Below, piece after piece: positions 17,457 through 26,128 of a stretch of 64,000 bases of DNA. This DNA is from DAOSVX01 sp964447275. Its GTDB lineage: Bacteria > Bacillota_I > Bacilli_A > RF39 > UBA660. The translations under genes and the position numbers were made by a program. The stretch lies in NCBI GenBank assembly GCA_964447275.1, contig CAYURI010000001.1, positions 61,323 through 125,322 on the forward strand. Direction: 5' to 3'. Every line of letters begins with the position of its first letter. Position 1 is the stretch's first letter. The notes beneath the pieces are model-generated. The model worked only from the letters and a program-made list of their open reading frames with translations, was not told the origin of the DNA and made no database searches.

Positions 17457-18341
17457 TTATTTGTGTTTTACTATACTAATCATTTTCGCATGAACAACAA
17501 TTCTTTTGGAATTATTTGGTGAACACGTCGAAAGCGTAATAATCTTATCTTCTTTAGATACAGGAGTATTATAATTATATTTACTTCTTGCTACTAAAGT
17601 CTCTAAAAATTTATCATATTCTAAAGACTTAAAACTAGTTCTTAAATAAAAACCTTCTTCTTTAATCGTATAACTAGAAAATATTTGATAACGAATTATA
17701 TAGTCTTTAGTAACCAATTTAATTATGTGGGTATCTTTACTATCAACCCAACTTTTGGTTATTCCTTTTTTCAAAGTACCAAACATTGTACCATTAATTC
17801 TATTATGACCATAAATAATTAGATTTAAATCGCTACCATCAACTAAGTTACGATAGTCAGCAAATATCCAACCATTAGAGTTTTTATCATTTTCATAAGA
17901 ATGTTTTAAATAGTATTTATTATCAGTTGTTTGCACAACTGGATAGTTTATATTAGTATCTTCTACTTCTAACCAAGCTACTGTATCAGCATTTATGCCT
18001 TTTAAATAATCAAAATTAATTTTCGTTTTCTCATATTCCTCAGTACTTGATGGATCATTAGAAGCCATTTCTTTTTCTTTAACATTTTGCACAACTTCTG
18101 AGTTTTTTAATAAGCCATTAACAATCTCATCATTTTCTTCATTTTGATAAGCCCAAGAAAGTAGTACTACTCCCGATGAAAGACATAGTAAAAGCGAAGA
18201 AAGAAGAAGAATGCTCATAATTGGCTTACGATAATAAGTTATCTTTTCTTTTAAAGGCTCATCTTCTTTCTTATCAAAAAAATATCCAATGACTGTTAAA
18301 GCAATAAATACTAAACATAATATTATTTGATAAGTCTTCAT
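17457..18341 (-). CDS. srtB: Class B sortase
   Basis: This 294-residue transpeptidase covalently attaches surface proteins to peptidoglycan. It has two N-terminal hydrophobic segments (about 5-21 and 41-64), a linker, then the sortase barrel with catalytic H179 (IIYGHN), C273 (TLSTCSP) and R280. The class B assignment rests on the long N-terminal region and the sequence around VAWLEVEDTNINYPVVQ. The upstream gene at 18394 ends in an NPETS sorting signal, the type recognised by sortase B, so the two are probably enzyme and substrate. A hairpin lies between them, which may lower sortase expression relative to its substrate. Confidence 0.92.
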   Translation of the reverse strand: MKTYQIILCLVFIALTVIGYFFDKKEDEPLKEKITYYRKPIMSILLLSSLLLCLSSGVVLLSWAYQNEENDEIVNGLLKNSEVVQNVKEKEMASNDPSSTEEYEKTKINFDYLKGINADTVAWLEVEDTNINYPVVQTTDNKYYLKHSYENDKNSNGWIFADYRNLVDGSDLNLIIYGHNRINGTMFGTLKKGITKSWVDSKDTHIIKLVTKDYIIRYQIFSSYTIKEEGFYLRTSFKSLEYDKFLETLVARSKYNYNTPVSKEDKIITLSTCSPNNSKRIVVHAKMISIVKHK

Positions 18342-18361
18342 TTAAATAGTCTCCATCTTTT

Positions 18362-18390
18362 AAAATCACTTGATTTTGTCAAGTGATTTT
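18362..18390 (-). terminator. Hairpin between sorted protein and sortase genes
   Basis: A perfect 12-bp stem (AAAATCACTTGA and its complement) with a 5-nt loop. The T-run on the minus side is only four bases, so it may be a partial terminator that lets some transcription reach srtB. Confidence 0.6.
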
Positions 18391-18393
18391 ATT

Positions 18394-19293
18394 TTACATC
18401 ATTTCTTTACTTTTTTTATAACTTTGAATTCCTATATAGCCACCGATAATGACTAAAGCCGCAAAGGCAATTATATATAACTCTAAAGAGGTTTCTGGAT
18501 TAGTTATTGATCCTTCGGCAACTACTTCAATCGCAATTGATAAAGTATCACCATAAGTTGTTGTACCGGTTATTGTTGTCTCACCAATCGCTAAACCAGT
18601 AATAACACCAGTTTCACTTACACTAGCTACTGTACCATTTGATGATGCCCAAGTAATTGTATATGCTCCTACTGAAGTAACAGTAATATCCGCATTATAA
18701 GCTTCCCCAACTTCAATTGTTTTTGAAGCAGTATTTAAAGCTATTGAAGTAATATTTGATCCTAACATTGATTCAACTGTATAGTATGGTGTGTAGTTAA
18801 CTGTTGCTGAACCAGAAGTAGTAATAATTGTACTAAAGTTTGGTGTCGCACTATTCCAATAGTTTCCTTTAGCTTCAACAGCTGCTGTTCCGCTCGCTGT
18901 TAATGTTGCTAATTTATTATTTAATAATGTTACCGTTCCAGCACTAGCTGTAATCGTTGTTCCCGAAATATTTAAACCTGTTATTGTTGTTGTTCCACTA
19001 CTAGATATTGTTACTGCTGAAGTAATGGTTGGTAATACCGTTACACCATCAGCTTTAGTAATGGTGATATTTTTCGTACCATCATTAGTAAATCCAGCGT
19101 AACTTCCGGCACCTAATGTAATTGTATCACCTGTTACCGCTGCATCAATTGCTGCATCTACAGTTGTATAAGTACAACCACTAGCACAAACTGTTAATGT
19201 TGCAGCCATTACTTTAGGTGCAAATAGGACTAAACCTCCTATAACCAATATAAATGATAATATTATATTTTTAATTTTTAGTATTTGTTTCAT
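18394..19293 (-). CDS. Sortase-anchored surface protein, beta-helix plus Ig-like
   Basis: The 299-residue protein has a signal peptide cleaved near VMAA (about residue 30). A region of short Thr/Ser-rich repeats follows (TITLGAGSYAG, ITITKADGV; about 35-165) that looks like a right-handed beta-helix. Next is a bacterial Ig-like group 2 domain (about 180-258: WASSNGTVASVSETGVITGLAIGETTIT). The C-terminal sorting signal is NPETS at 265-269, then a hydrophobic helix and KKSK tail. It should be exported, cleaved after Thr and linked to the wall by the neighbouring sortase B. The ligand is unknown. Confidence 0.85.
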   Translation of the reverse strand: MKQILKIKNIILSFILVIGGLVLFAPKVMAATLTVCASGCTYTTVDAAIDAAVTGDTITLGAGSYAGFTNDGTKNITITKADGVTVLPTITSAVTISSSGTTTITGLNISGTTITASAGTVTLLNNKLATLTASGTAAVEAKGNYWNSATPNFSTIITTSGSATVNYTPYYTVESMLGSNITSIALNTASKTIEVGEAYNADITVTSVGAYTITWASSNGTVASVSETGVITGLAIGETTITGTTTYGDTLSIAIEVVAEGSITNPETSLELYIIAFAALVIIGGYIGIQSYKKSKEMM

Positions 19294-19317
19294 ATAAAAA
19301 CCTCTCTCTATGCTATA

Positions 19318-19346
19318 AATTTACAATAATTCCTTAAATATGTCAA
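19318..19346 (-). promoter_or_regulatory. Promoter of the sorted surface protein
   Basis: Minus-strand consensus TTGACA (19341-19346), a 17-bp spacer and TAAATT (19318-19323). Confidence 0.75.
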
Positions 19347-19368
19347 TGTTTTAATGCTTATTTTACAT

Positions 19369-21369
19369 TTATCTTAATAATCTTTCAACTTTATTTTTTA
19401 AGGCCTCGTAGTCATAACTCATTTTCTTTAAAACCTCATCTTTTTTACCACTATGACCAAACTCATTAATATTTAATAAATATTTTGGATCTTTAACAAA
19501 TTTATACCAAGAATAACTACTTCCGGATTCAATAACAATTGTTTTAACATTTTCTGGTAATAAAAGTTTTTGATAATTAGGATCAACCATATTATATGTT
19601 TCCATACAAGGCATGCTTACAACTCTAAGATCTAAATTTAATAAACCAAGATCTTTAGCAATTAAAGAAGCTACTCTAAGTTCACTACCAGTGGCAATTA
19701 ATACACCATCTAATTTAGCAGTTTCTTTTTTTACTAAATAAGCACCATATTTAGTATATTCACGATTAGTGCCTGGCACTAATTCTAATTCATTTTTACT
19801 AATTACTAATGCACATGGTTTTTTATCTTTTAATATTTGCTCCCAACAACCAACTAATTCAATAATATCTCCTGGGCGATAAACTCTAAAATTAGGAATA
19901 CTTCTTAACATTGTTAATTCTTCTACCGGTTCATGAGTTGGCCCATCTTCACCAATACTGATACTATCATGAGTAAAAATATAAGTAACCGGAAGATTCA
20001 TGATAGCGCTCATTCTGATAGCTGGCTTCATATAATCAGAAAAAACTAAGAAAGTTGAGCCAAAAGGTCTAAGTCCAGCTAAAGCTAAACCATTTAAAAT
20101 AGCTCCCATGGCATGTTCTCTTACACCAAAGAAAATATTTTTACTTAATGGATTATCATAAGAATTAATTTTAAATTCTTCTCTTTCATCAATTAAAATA
20201 GTTTTAGTTGATGAAGATAGGTCTGCACTACCACCAAGCACAAATGGCGTTTTCTTAATAAACGCATTCATGACCCGATAATTAGAATTACGTAATTCCT
20301 CTTTATGGTTTGGACTAACCGTTAATCCTAAATCATTAAAGTTAATATTTATTGTTCCTTTAACAAGATAGTTTAAAAAATCACTTATTAATGCTGTATT
20401 AGTATTTAAAGAGTTCACTTGATTAAAATAACTGGCCCAACTAGTATATTCATTATTCGTGCGACCATTAATTTTATCTTTAAAATATCTTTTCGCTTCT
20501 TCATCGATATTAAAAGGAATATCTTTTACGCCTAATTTATTTTTAATTAAACTGATATCACTTTTTTCTAAAGGTTTACCATGAACAATATTTTTACCAG
20601 CATTAATTGAGCCATTACCAATAATGGTTTTTATTTCGATAATTGATGGTTTATCATAAACAGCTTTTGCTTTATCAATAGCCCTACTAATACTATAGGC
20701 ATTATCGCCATCTTTTACCAAACTAGTATCCCAGCCCATGGCTTCAAATCTTTTTAAAACGTTATCATTAAAAGTAACTTTAGTTTCGGCATCTAAAGAA
20801 ACATCATTAGAATCATATAAAACAATTAATTTACCAAGTTTTTGGGTACCCGCAAAAGAAGCCGCCTCATAACTGACACCTTCCATCAAATCGCCATCAC
20901 TACATAGTACATAAGTAAAATAATTAATTAATTTTTCTTCTTTTAAATAAGACTTAGAAAGGTTCCTTAAATATCTTTCTCCCAAAGCTATTCCTACTGC
21001 CGAAGCAAAACCTTGTCCCAAAGGACCAGTTGTCATATCAACTCCAGGTGTTAAACCAAACTCTGGATGACCAGGAGTTTTAGAATCAATTTTACGAAAT
21101 CTTTTTAATTCTTCTAAAGGAATTTCATATCCAGCCATGTGTAAGGTGGCATATAATAAAGCTGAGCCGTGACCAGCTGACATAATAAAACGATCTCTAT
21201 TAAGCCATTTATAATCAGTTGTTGAAACTCTCATATGATTAGCATACAAAGCATATAAAATCGGTGCTGCACTTAGAGCTATCCCCGGATGCCCACTCTT
21301 AGCTTCATCTATCATATCTAAAGCTAAAGCTTTTATATTAGCAATGACTAAATCATCTTTCCCAAACAC
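19369..21369 (-). CDS. tkt: Transketolase
   Basis: The protein of about 666 residues transfers two-carbon ketol units in the non-oxidative pentose phosphate pathway, using thiamine diphosphate. Visible signatures are DEAKSGHPGIALSAAPI, GHGSALLYATLHMAGY, TGPLGQGFASAVGIA and CSDGDLMEGVSYEAASFAG (ThDP-binding GDG). The C-terminal half shows FGVREHAMGAILNG and THDSISIGEDGPTHEPVE. The ORF can start at GTG 21378, but AGGA lies too close to it. GTG at 21369 has better spacing and is chosen. A TGGTATAAT promoter lies just upstream. No other pentose phosphate gene is nearby. Confidence 0.95.
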   Translation of the reverse strand: MFGKDDLVIANIKALALDMIDEAKSGHPGIALSAAPILYALYANHMRVSTTDYKWLNRDRFIMSAGHGSALLYATLHMAGYEIPLEELKRFRKIDSKTPGHPEFGLTPGVDMTTGPLGQGFASAVGIALGERYLRNLSKSYLKEEKLINYFTYVLCSDGDLMEGVSYEAASFAGTQKLGKLIVLYDSNDVSLDAETKVTFNDNVLKRFEAMGWDTSLVKDGDNAYSISRAIDKAKAVYDKPSIIEIKTIIGNGSINAGKNIVHGKPLEKSDISLIKNKLGVKDIPFNIDEEAKRYFKDKINGRTNNEYTSWASYFNQVNSLNTNTALISDFLNYLVKGTININFNDLGLTVSPNHKEELRNSNYRVMNAFIKKTPFVLGGSADLSSSTKTILIDEREEFKINSYDNPLSKNIFFGVREHAMGAILNGLALAGLRPFGSTFLVFSDYMKPAIRMSAIMNLPVTYIFTHDSISIGEDGPTHEPVEELTMLRSIPNFRVYRPGDIIELVGCWEQILKDKKPCALVISKNELELVPGTNREYTKYGAYLVKKETAKLDGVLIATGSELRVASLIAKDLGLLNLDLRVVSMPCMETYNMVDPNYQKLLLPENVKTIVIESGSSYSWYKFVKDPKYLLNINEFGHSGKKDEVLKKMSYDYEALKNKVERLLR

Positions 21370-21408
21370 GATAACCACATTCCTATTCTTATCTTATTAT
21401 ACCAAAAA

Positions 21409-22557
21409 TTATGATTTTTTTAATAATTTTTGTACAAGATTATATAATTTTATAATTGCTTCTTTATTTTCATAGTTTAAGACATTATTTTTCATCATTT
21501 CTAATATTTCTTTATTAGTAGTTAGATGATCTAAATATTTAGCAAAAGCAAAAGTATTGCTAGCTCTTACAGCAAAACCTTTTTTAACTAAATATTTATA
21601 ATTATCTTTTTCTTGGCCACCGCCACCATTGATAAGTAGCATTGGTTTACCAAAATAAATACATTCATTAATAAGAATACCACCTGGTTTAGTAATAATA
21701 AAATCACTTATAGTCATATATTCAGGAACATTAGTTATATAACCCAATACCTTAATATTTTTAGCTTGATATTTTTCAACTAATTTTAGAGCTTTTTCTT
21801 GTAAACCCGTAGCATTTCCAGCAACAAAAAAGATATGCGCTTTAACATTGCTTTTAACCAGTTTGCGAAAATATTGGTAACTATTGGAAGTAGCATAAGA
21901 ACTCCCTCCAAAAAAAGTAATAATCGGTAAATCATTTTTAATGTGATGCTTTTTTAATAACTCCTCATAATTGAGTTCGTTTTCCATACGATTAAAAATT
22001 GGTATACCAAAATTTTTAATCATCTTTTGATTAACTTCGGGCCAATTTTTAATTAAATGTCTTTTAGCTTCTTTACAAGGAACAATAATTGCATTTTCAC
22101 TTTTATAATTTTTAAGCCATAATTCATGAGCTTTATAATCAGTAATTATTGTTATTAGTTTGGAGTTTATTAAACCAGCTTGATTGTATTTTGCTATTAA
22201 ACTGCTCCCATAAAAATGAGTCGAAATAGTTATATCCGGATTAAAATCCGTAATTAGCTTCTTTAGCTTCTTACTATCAAAAAGCTTTACATTAATTTTT
22301 ACATTAAATAATGAATTCGTAATTTTATTATAAAGAATTTTGGAATGGAGCTCACATATTGCCGGAAATTTAAGTACTACTGTATCACTAACTATTCTTG
22401 ATATTTCCCCAATAACAGGAATCGCATATTTTAATAAGTCGATAGCAAGAATTTCAAAATCTGGATTTTGTTTTTTAAAATAATCTTCAATATATTTAGC
22501 AACCGCTAAATGTCCAGAGCCATATGTTGCATAAACAATTAATATTCGTTTTTTCAT
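21409..22557 (-). CDS. MGDG-synthase/UgtP-type glycosyltransferase
   Basis: The 382-residue GT-B enzyme has the N-terminal motif VYATYGSGHLAVAKYI and the C-terminal acceptor/donor region FIITKPGGILINECIYFGKPMLLINGGGGQEKDNYKYL. Both are typical of the monogalactosyl-diacylglycerol synthase and UgtP family (GT28, MurG-like). These enzymes add hexose to diacylglycerol at the membrane, giving glycolipids and lipoteichoic-acid anchors. The sugar donor cannot be read from the sequence. It is a single gene between the SOS gene and tkt, with TATAAT and AGAGG upstream. Confidence 0.85.
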   Translation of the reverse strand: MKKRILIVYATYGSGHLAVAKYIEDYFKKQNPDFEILAIDLLKYAIPVIGEISRIVSDTVVLKFPAICELHSKILYNKITNSLFNVKINVKLFDSKKLKKLITDFNPDITISTHFYGSSLIAKYNQAGLINSKLITIITDYKAHELWLKNYKSENAIIVPCKEAKRHLIKNWPEVNQKMIKNFGIPIFNRMENELNYEELLKKHHIKNDLPIITFFGGSSYATSNSYQYFRKLVKSNVKAHIFFVAGNATGLQEKALKLVEKYQAKNIKVLGYITNVPEYMTISDFIITKPGGILINECIYFGKPMLLINGGGGQEKDNYKYLVKKGFAVRASNTFAFAKYLDHLTTNKEILEMMKNNVLNYENKEAIIKLYNLVQKLLKKS

Positions 22558-22598
22558 AAAAACCTCTTAATTATTATACAACAAAAAGTTTTACTTAA

Positions 22599-22754
22599 CT
22601 ATTTATTTGCTGATAATTGATATTCAGCGACAGTATAATTAGTAACTTTATGATTATTTAGATTATTTAATCTGTAAGTGCAGCCTAAGGATAAAGCAAT
22701 TACTAACATATAAAATGCAATGACTCCTTTATTCTTTAAGATTATGCGTTTCAT
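22599..22754 (-). CDS. SOS-controlled small membrane protein (YneA-position)
   Basis: A 51-residue protein with a basic N-terminus, one transmembrane helix (about residues 10-26) and a short polar tail. The true start is the ATG at 22754 with AAGGCGGGA upstream; the longer ORF to 22805 begins inside the promoter. It is divergent from lexA and has a LexA box inside its promoter spacer. In Bacilli this place is held by the cell-division inhibitor YneA, which also has one membrane helix but normally a LysM domain that is missing here. A damage-induced division inhibitor is an inference from position and control. Confidence 0.6.
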   Translation of the reverse strand: MKRIILKNKGVIAFYMLVIALSLGCTYRLNNLNNHKVTNYTVAEYQLSANK

Positions 22755-22776
22755 TTCTATCCCGCCTTTCAACATC

Positions 22777-22805
22777 ATTATATATAATACATTTGTTCGT
22801 GTCAA
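22777..22805 (-). promoter_or_regulatory. Promoter of the SOS small membrane gene
   Basis: The minus strand has TTGACA (22800-22805), a 17-bp spacer and TATAAT (22777-22782), both consensus. The spacer is almost filled by LexA box 1, so LexA would block RNA polymerase directly. Confidence 0.85.
22786..22799 (-). promoter_or_regulatory. LexA box 1
   Basis: CGAAC-AAAT-GTATT on the minus strand. The first half-site matches the Bacilli consensus CGAAC-N4-GTTCG exactly and the second partially. Confidence 0.75.
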
Positions 22806-22814
22806 GAGAAAAAG

Positions 22815-22828
22815 AAAACATTTGTTTG
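22815..22828 (+). promoter_or_regulatory. LexA box 2
   Basis: AAAAC-ATTT-GTTTG, matching CGAAC-N4-GTTCG at 7 of 10 positions. Its centre is 29 bp from that of box 1, just upstream of the lexA -35, consistent with autorepression. Confidence 0.6.
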
Positions 22829-22832
22829 ACTT

Positions 22833-22860
22833 TTGACACTTTTTTATGCTAAGATATATT
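22833..22860 (+). promoter_or_regulatory. Promoter of lexA
   Basis: TTGACA (22833-22838), a 16-bp spacer and TATATT (22855-22860). A GGAGG ribosome-binding site follows at once. The alternative pair TTGACT (22826) with TAAGAT (22850) has an 18-bp spacer. Confidence 0.65.
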
Positions 22861-22875
22861 TGGAGGCAAGATATA

Positions 22876-23493
22876 ATGGAAAAAATAACTTGTAAACAAG
22901 ATAAAGTATTAACTTTTATAAAAAAGTTTGTTGTTGAAAATGGTTATCCACCTTCAGTAAGAGAAATCGGCGCCGGACTTGGGCTTAGTTCCCCTGCTAC
23001 TGTTCATACTCATTTAACAAAATTGGAAAAAGCTGGTTGTATTAGAAAAACTGATGCTAAATTTAGAACGATTGAAGTTTTAGTTGAAAATGAATATGCA
23101 GCTAATGATTCAGATTTAGTAAAGGTGCCACTTTTAGGTAAAATTACCGCAGGGAACCCAATTGAAGCAATTGAAAGACCTTTTGAGTTTTTCTCACTAC
23201 CAGCTAACTTAATTCCTAATAAAGAATCAGTCTTTACTTTAGAAGTTAGTGGTGAAAGTATGATTAATAAAGGGATATATGATGGTGATATTGTCATTGT
23301 GCAAAAACAAAAACAAGCTCGTAATGGAGATGTTGTTGTTGCTATGAATGAGAATAATGAAGTTACCTTAAAAACCTTCTATAAAGAAAAAGATTATATC
23401 CGCTTACAACCAGAAAATGATACAATGGCACCGATTATCCTACCGGATGTCCAAATCCTTGGTAAAGCAATTGGTTTGTATAGAAAATTATAA
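22876..23493 (+). CDS. lexA: SOS repressor LexA
   Basis: The 205-residue protein has an N-terminal winged helix (ENGYPPSVREIGAGLGLSSPATVHTHL, about 21-48) and a C-terminal S24 peptidase domain. All self-cleavage elements are present: the Ala92-Gly93 scissile bond, S128 (SGESM) and K166 (VTLKTF). Activated RecA triggers cleavage, which derepresses damage genes. The ATG at 22876 has GGAGG 9 nt upstream; the ORF extension to 22846 lies within the promoter. Two LexA boxes lie between it and the divergent small membrane gene. Confidence 0.95.
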   Translation: MEKITCKQDKVLTFIKKFVVENGYPPSVREIGAGLGLSSPATVHTHLTKLEKAGCIRKTDAKFRTIEVLVENEYAANDSDLVKVPLLGKITAGNPIEAIERPFEFFSLPANLIPNKESVFTLEVSGESMINKGIYDGDIVIVQKQKQARNGDVVVAMNENNEVTLKTFYKEKDYIRLQPENDTMAPIILPDVQILGKAIGLYRKL

Positions 23494-23519
23494 AGTACTT
23501 AAAAAAGTACTTTTTTTAT
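23492..23519 (+). terminator. lexA terminator
   Basis: AAAGTACTT and AAGTACTTT form a 9-bp stem with a 4-nt loop and a T-run. The stem starts in the lexA stop codon. Confidence 0.85.
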
Positions 23520-23527
23520 TATATAAT
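23499..23527 (+). promoter_or_regulatory. Promoter of murE
   Basis: TATAAT (23522-23527) follows TTAAAA (23499-23504), which lies in the lexA terminator, at 17 bp. The GGAGG site of murE begins 8 bp after the -10. Confidence 0.6.
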
Positions 23528-23546
23528 AGTATTGGAGGATATAAAG

Positions 23547-24905
23547 ATGGAAATAAAATTAAAAACTGATTCAAGAAAAGTTTCTGATGGCGATACTTTT
23601 ATTGCTATTCCTAATGTCGAAAGAGATGGCCATGACTTTATCCCTGATGCGATAAAAAATGGGGCGAAAAAAATTATTGCCGAAAAAGGTGATTATGAAG
23701 TTAAAACAGAAATAGTTCCTAACACGAGAGAATATTTAAATAACTATTTATATAAAAACTATTATTCAAAATTTAAAAACATGAGGTTAATTGGTGTTAC
23801 TGGTACTAATGGTAAAACCACTACTTGTTACTTAGTTTTTCAAATGCTAAAACTCTTAAAAAAGAAATGTGGTTATATTGGAACCATTGGTTTTTATTAT
23901 GGCGATGAAAAAAGATTACTTAATAATACTACTCCTGATATTGATCTACTCTACTCAATGTTTTTAGAAGCCAAAGAGAACAAATGTAAATACATGGTTA
24001 TGGAAGTAAGTAGTCATGCCTTAGATATGAATCGTGTCTATGGCTTAGAGTTTGATGAAGTGGCTTTTACTAATCTCACTCAAGATCATTTAGATTATCA
24101 CAAGACTTTAGAAAACTATATGGCGGCAAAAAAAATCTTATTTAATAAAACAAGAGGTAAAAAGATTGCAGTCATTAATGCTGATGATCCACATTATGAA
24201 AACTTCTTAGTAGATAAAAATCATAATATTACTTTAGGTAGTAATGATAATGATTTAAAAATCTTTGATATTCATTTGACTAACTTAGATACCAAGTTTA
24301 GTTTTACTTATAAAAACAAGACCTATCACCCAACCATTAACTTAGTCGGAAGATATAATGTTTATAATTATTTAACAGCTCTACTTTTAGTTCATAATCT
24401 AGGTTTTAAGATTGAAAAGATATTAAAATTAAATGATAAATTAACTCCACCACCAGGTAGAATGGATATGATTAAGTTTAATACTAATAGCATCTTTGTT
24501 GATTATGCACATACTCCTGATGCCGTAGAAAATGTTATTAATAGTGCTAAAGAGTATAAAAAAGGTAAAATATATACCATTTTAGGTTGCGGCGGAGATA
24601 GAGATAGAACAAAACGACCAATTATGGGTAACTTAGCTACTCTTCACTCTGATTATGTTATCTTAACTAATGATAATCCTCGTACTGAAGATGAAAAACA
24701 AATTATGAATGATATCTTAGCAGGCGTAAAAAAAGACAACTACGAAGTTATCTTTAATCGTAAAGAAGCTATTAAAAAAGGTATTAGTTTATTAAAAGAA
24801 AATGATATCTTACTTATTTTAGGTAAAGGCCATGAAGACTATCAAATCATTGGCCACGATAAAATTCATTTTTCTGACAAAGAAATAGTTCTAGAGAATA
24901 TCTAG
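23547..24905 (+). CDS. murE: UDP-MurNAc-L-Ala-D-Glu ligase MurE, meso-DAP type
   Basis: The 452-residue cytoplasmic ligase adds the third amino acid to the peptidoglycan precursor. Mur-ligase marks are the ATP loop GVTGTNGKTT (84-93), MEVSSHALDMNRV, FTNLTQDHLDYH and FVDYAHTPDAV. The C-terminal DNPR at 376-379 is the meso-diaminopimelate recognition motif; lysine-adding enzymes lack it. This argues for a DAP-containing wall. The ORF can be extended to a TTG at 23532, but GGAGG fits only the ATG at 23547. It is isolated from other mur genes and close to lexA. Confidence 0.94.
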   Translation: MEIKLKTDSRKVSDGDTFIAIPNVERDGHDFIPDAIKNGAKKIIAEKGDYEVKTEIVPNTREYLNNYLYKNYYSKFKNMRLIGVTGTNGKTTTCYLVFQMLKLLKKKCGYIGTIGFYYGDEKRLLNNTTPDIDLLYSMFLEAKENKCKYMVMEVSSHALDMNRVYGLEFDEVAFTNLTQDHLDYHKTLENYMAAKKILFNKTRGKKIAVINADDPHYENFLVDKNHNITLGSNDNDLKIFDIHLTNLDTKFSFTYKNKTYHPTINLVGRYNVYNYLTALLLVHNLGFKIEKILKLNDKLTPPPGRMDMIKFNTNSIFVDYAHTPDAVENVINSAKEYKKGKIYTILGCGGDRDRTKRPIMGNLATLHSDYVILTNDNPRTEDEKQIMNDILAGVKKDNYEVIFNRKEAIKKGISLLKENDILLILGKGHEDYQIIGHDKIHFSDKEIVLENI

Positions 24906-24914
24906 AACTTTTTT
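24888..24914 (+). terminator. murE terminator
   Basis: GTTCTAGA and TCTAGAAC form an 8-bp stem with a 5-nt loop and a T-run on plus. It lies between the convergent murE and rhomboid genes. Confidence 0.88.
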
Positions 24915-26058
24915 ATTTAAAGAAAATCATAAAACTCATAAAAGCGATATATAAAATTAAGACGATTAAGCCATTAATCTTTTCTATTTTAGTGGATTTT
25001 TCATTTACTCCTAAAGTCATGGTTATTAATAGTCCACCAACTAAACCACCGATATGTGCCGCATTATCAACGCCTGGTAGTAAAAAGCCCATCGCAATAT
25101 TTAAAATAATTAAAGGAATAATTTGTTTTATTAAAACGTTCCCTAAATAAACACGATAGTGATAACCAAAATAAAGTAGACTACCGAGTAACCCAAAGAT
25201 TGCTCCACTAGCTCCAGCGCTGATACTAGATGAAAAGACAATAGATAGCATACCACCAGTAATAGCACTAACTAAGTAAACAATTAAAAATTTCCATTTT
25301 CCTAAGAAGTTTTCTAATTGGCTCCCAATAATATATAAAGCATACATATTAAAAAGTAAATGAACTATCCCGATATGTAAGAACGCTGATGTAAGTAAAC
25401 GATATACTTCACCAGTTTTTACTAAAGGGCCATAATTGGCACCAAAACTAAGTAAAGTATTTGTATCAGTACTACCTTTACCAAGTATATACATCGCAAT
25501 GAAAGCAAGAATATTTATTAAAATTAATACTTTAGTAACAATTATTTTTTTAGGACTAAAGATTTGTTCAAAGACTTTATTTTCTTTAGCAGTCTTCTTA
25601 TTAATATCTTTAGTAACATTCATTACTAGTTCTAAATTATCTTTTGCATCAATTAATTCTTTAGTTATATTAGGAAAAATATCTTTTAGTTTCTTATTAT
25701 GACTAATATCTTTATTAATTTCTAATTTTAATGGTTCAATATTATTTTCTTTTACTATTTTAACATTATCATTTATATCTAATAAGATATTTAAAGTTGG
25801 TACTTTAAAAGAAATGGTTTTCTTTTTTATTTGTTTAATAATACTTTTCATTTTAAATAAATCAAAATCAAATTGCTCATCATTATGAATATAATTAGAA
25901 TTAATCCTAATAATTCGATATGGACCATTTTGATTTTCTAACCACACTTCATCTTTAGCACCCGTTACAACGATTGGGGTGTAATTTTCTTTAGTCACAA
26001 AGTAATGAACTAATTTCATGACTATTTCATCTTTTTTGTTAATTACAACTGTACTCAT
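24913..26058 (-). CDS. Rhomboid-family intramembrane protease
   Basis: The 381-residue protein has a soluble N-terminal region of about 170 residues, then six or seven membrane helices with the rhomboid core. The catalytic dyad is S284 (GASGAIFG) and H335 (NAAHIGGLVGG). The HxxxN-type segment HLLFNMYALY lies between them in space. Rhomboids cleave transmembrane helices inside the membrane. The layout resembles Bacillus GluP/YqgP but without C-terminal TPR repeats. Substrates are unknown. Its promoter TTTACT/TATAAT overlaps the preceding terminator. Confidence 0.92.
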   Translation of the reverse strand: MSTVVINKKDEIVMKLVHYFVTKENYTPIVVTGAKDEVWLENQNGPYRIIRINSNYIHNDEQFDFDLFKMKSIIKQIKKKTISFKVPTLNILLDINDNVKIVKENNIEPLKLEINKDISHNKKLKDIFPNITKELIDAKDNLELVMNVTKDINKKTAKENKVFEQIFSPKKIIVTKVLILINILAFIAMYILGKGSTDTNTLLSFGANYGPLVKTGEVYRLLTSAFLHIGIVHLLFNMYALYIIGSQLENFLGKWKFLIVYLVSAITGGMLSIVFSSSISAGASGAIFGLLGSLLYFGYHYRVYLGNVLIKQIIPLIILNIAMGFLLPGVDNAAHIGGLVGGLLITMTLGVNEKSTKIEKINGLIVLILYIAFMSFMIFFK

Positions 26059-26081
26059 ATATATCTCCTTTGCGTCTTTTT

Positions 26082-26110
26082 ATTATAGCTGTTTTTTAAA
26101 GTTAAGTAAA
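26082..26110 (-). promoter_or_regulatory. Promoter of the rhomboid gene
   Basis: Minus-strand TTTACT (26105-26110), a 17-bp spacer and TATAAT (26082-26087). The -35 lies in the tail of the terminator of the preceding gene. Confidence 0.68.
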
Positions 26111-26128
26111 GAGGCCTTTACGCCTCTA
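26105..26128 (-). terminator. Terminator of the pseudouridine synthase gene
   Basis: AGAGGC and GCCTCT pair around a 6-nt loop, overlapping the stop codon at 26118; the downstream T-run is short (TTTACTT). Confidence 0.65.

Noticed and set aside
24888..24914. Bidirectional terminator for murE and the rhomboid gene
   Set aside because: The T-run is present only on the plus side; on the minus strand the sequence after the hairpin is not T-rich.
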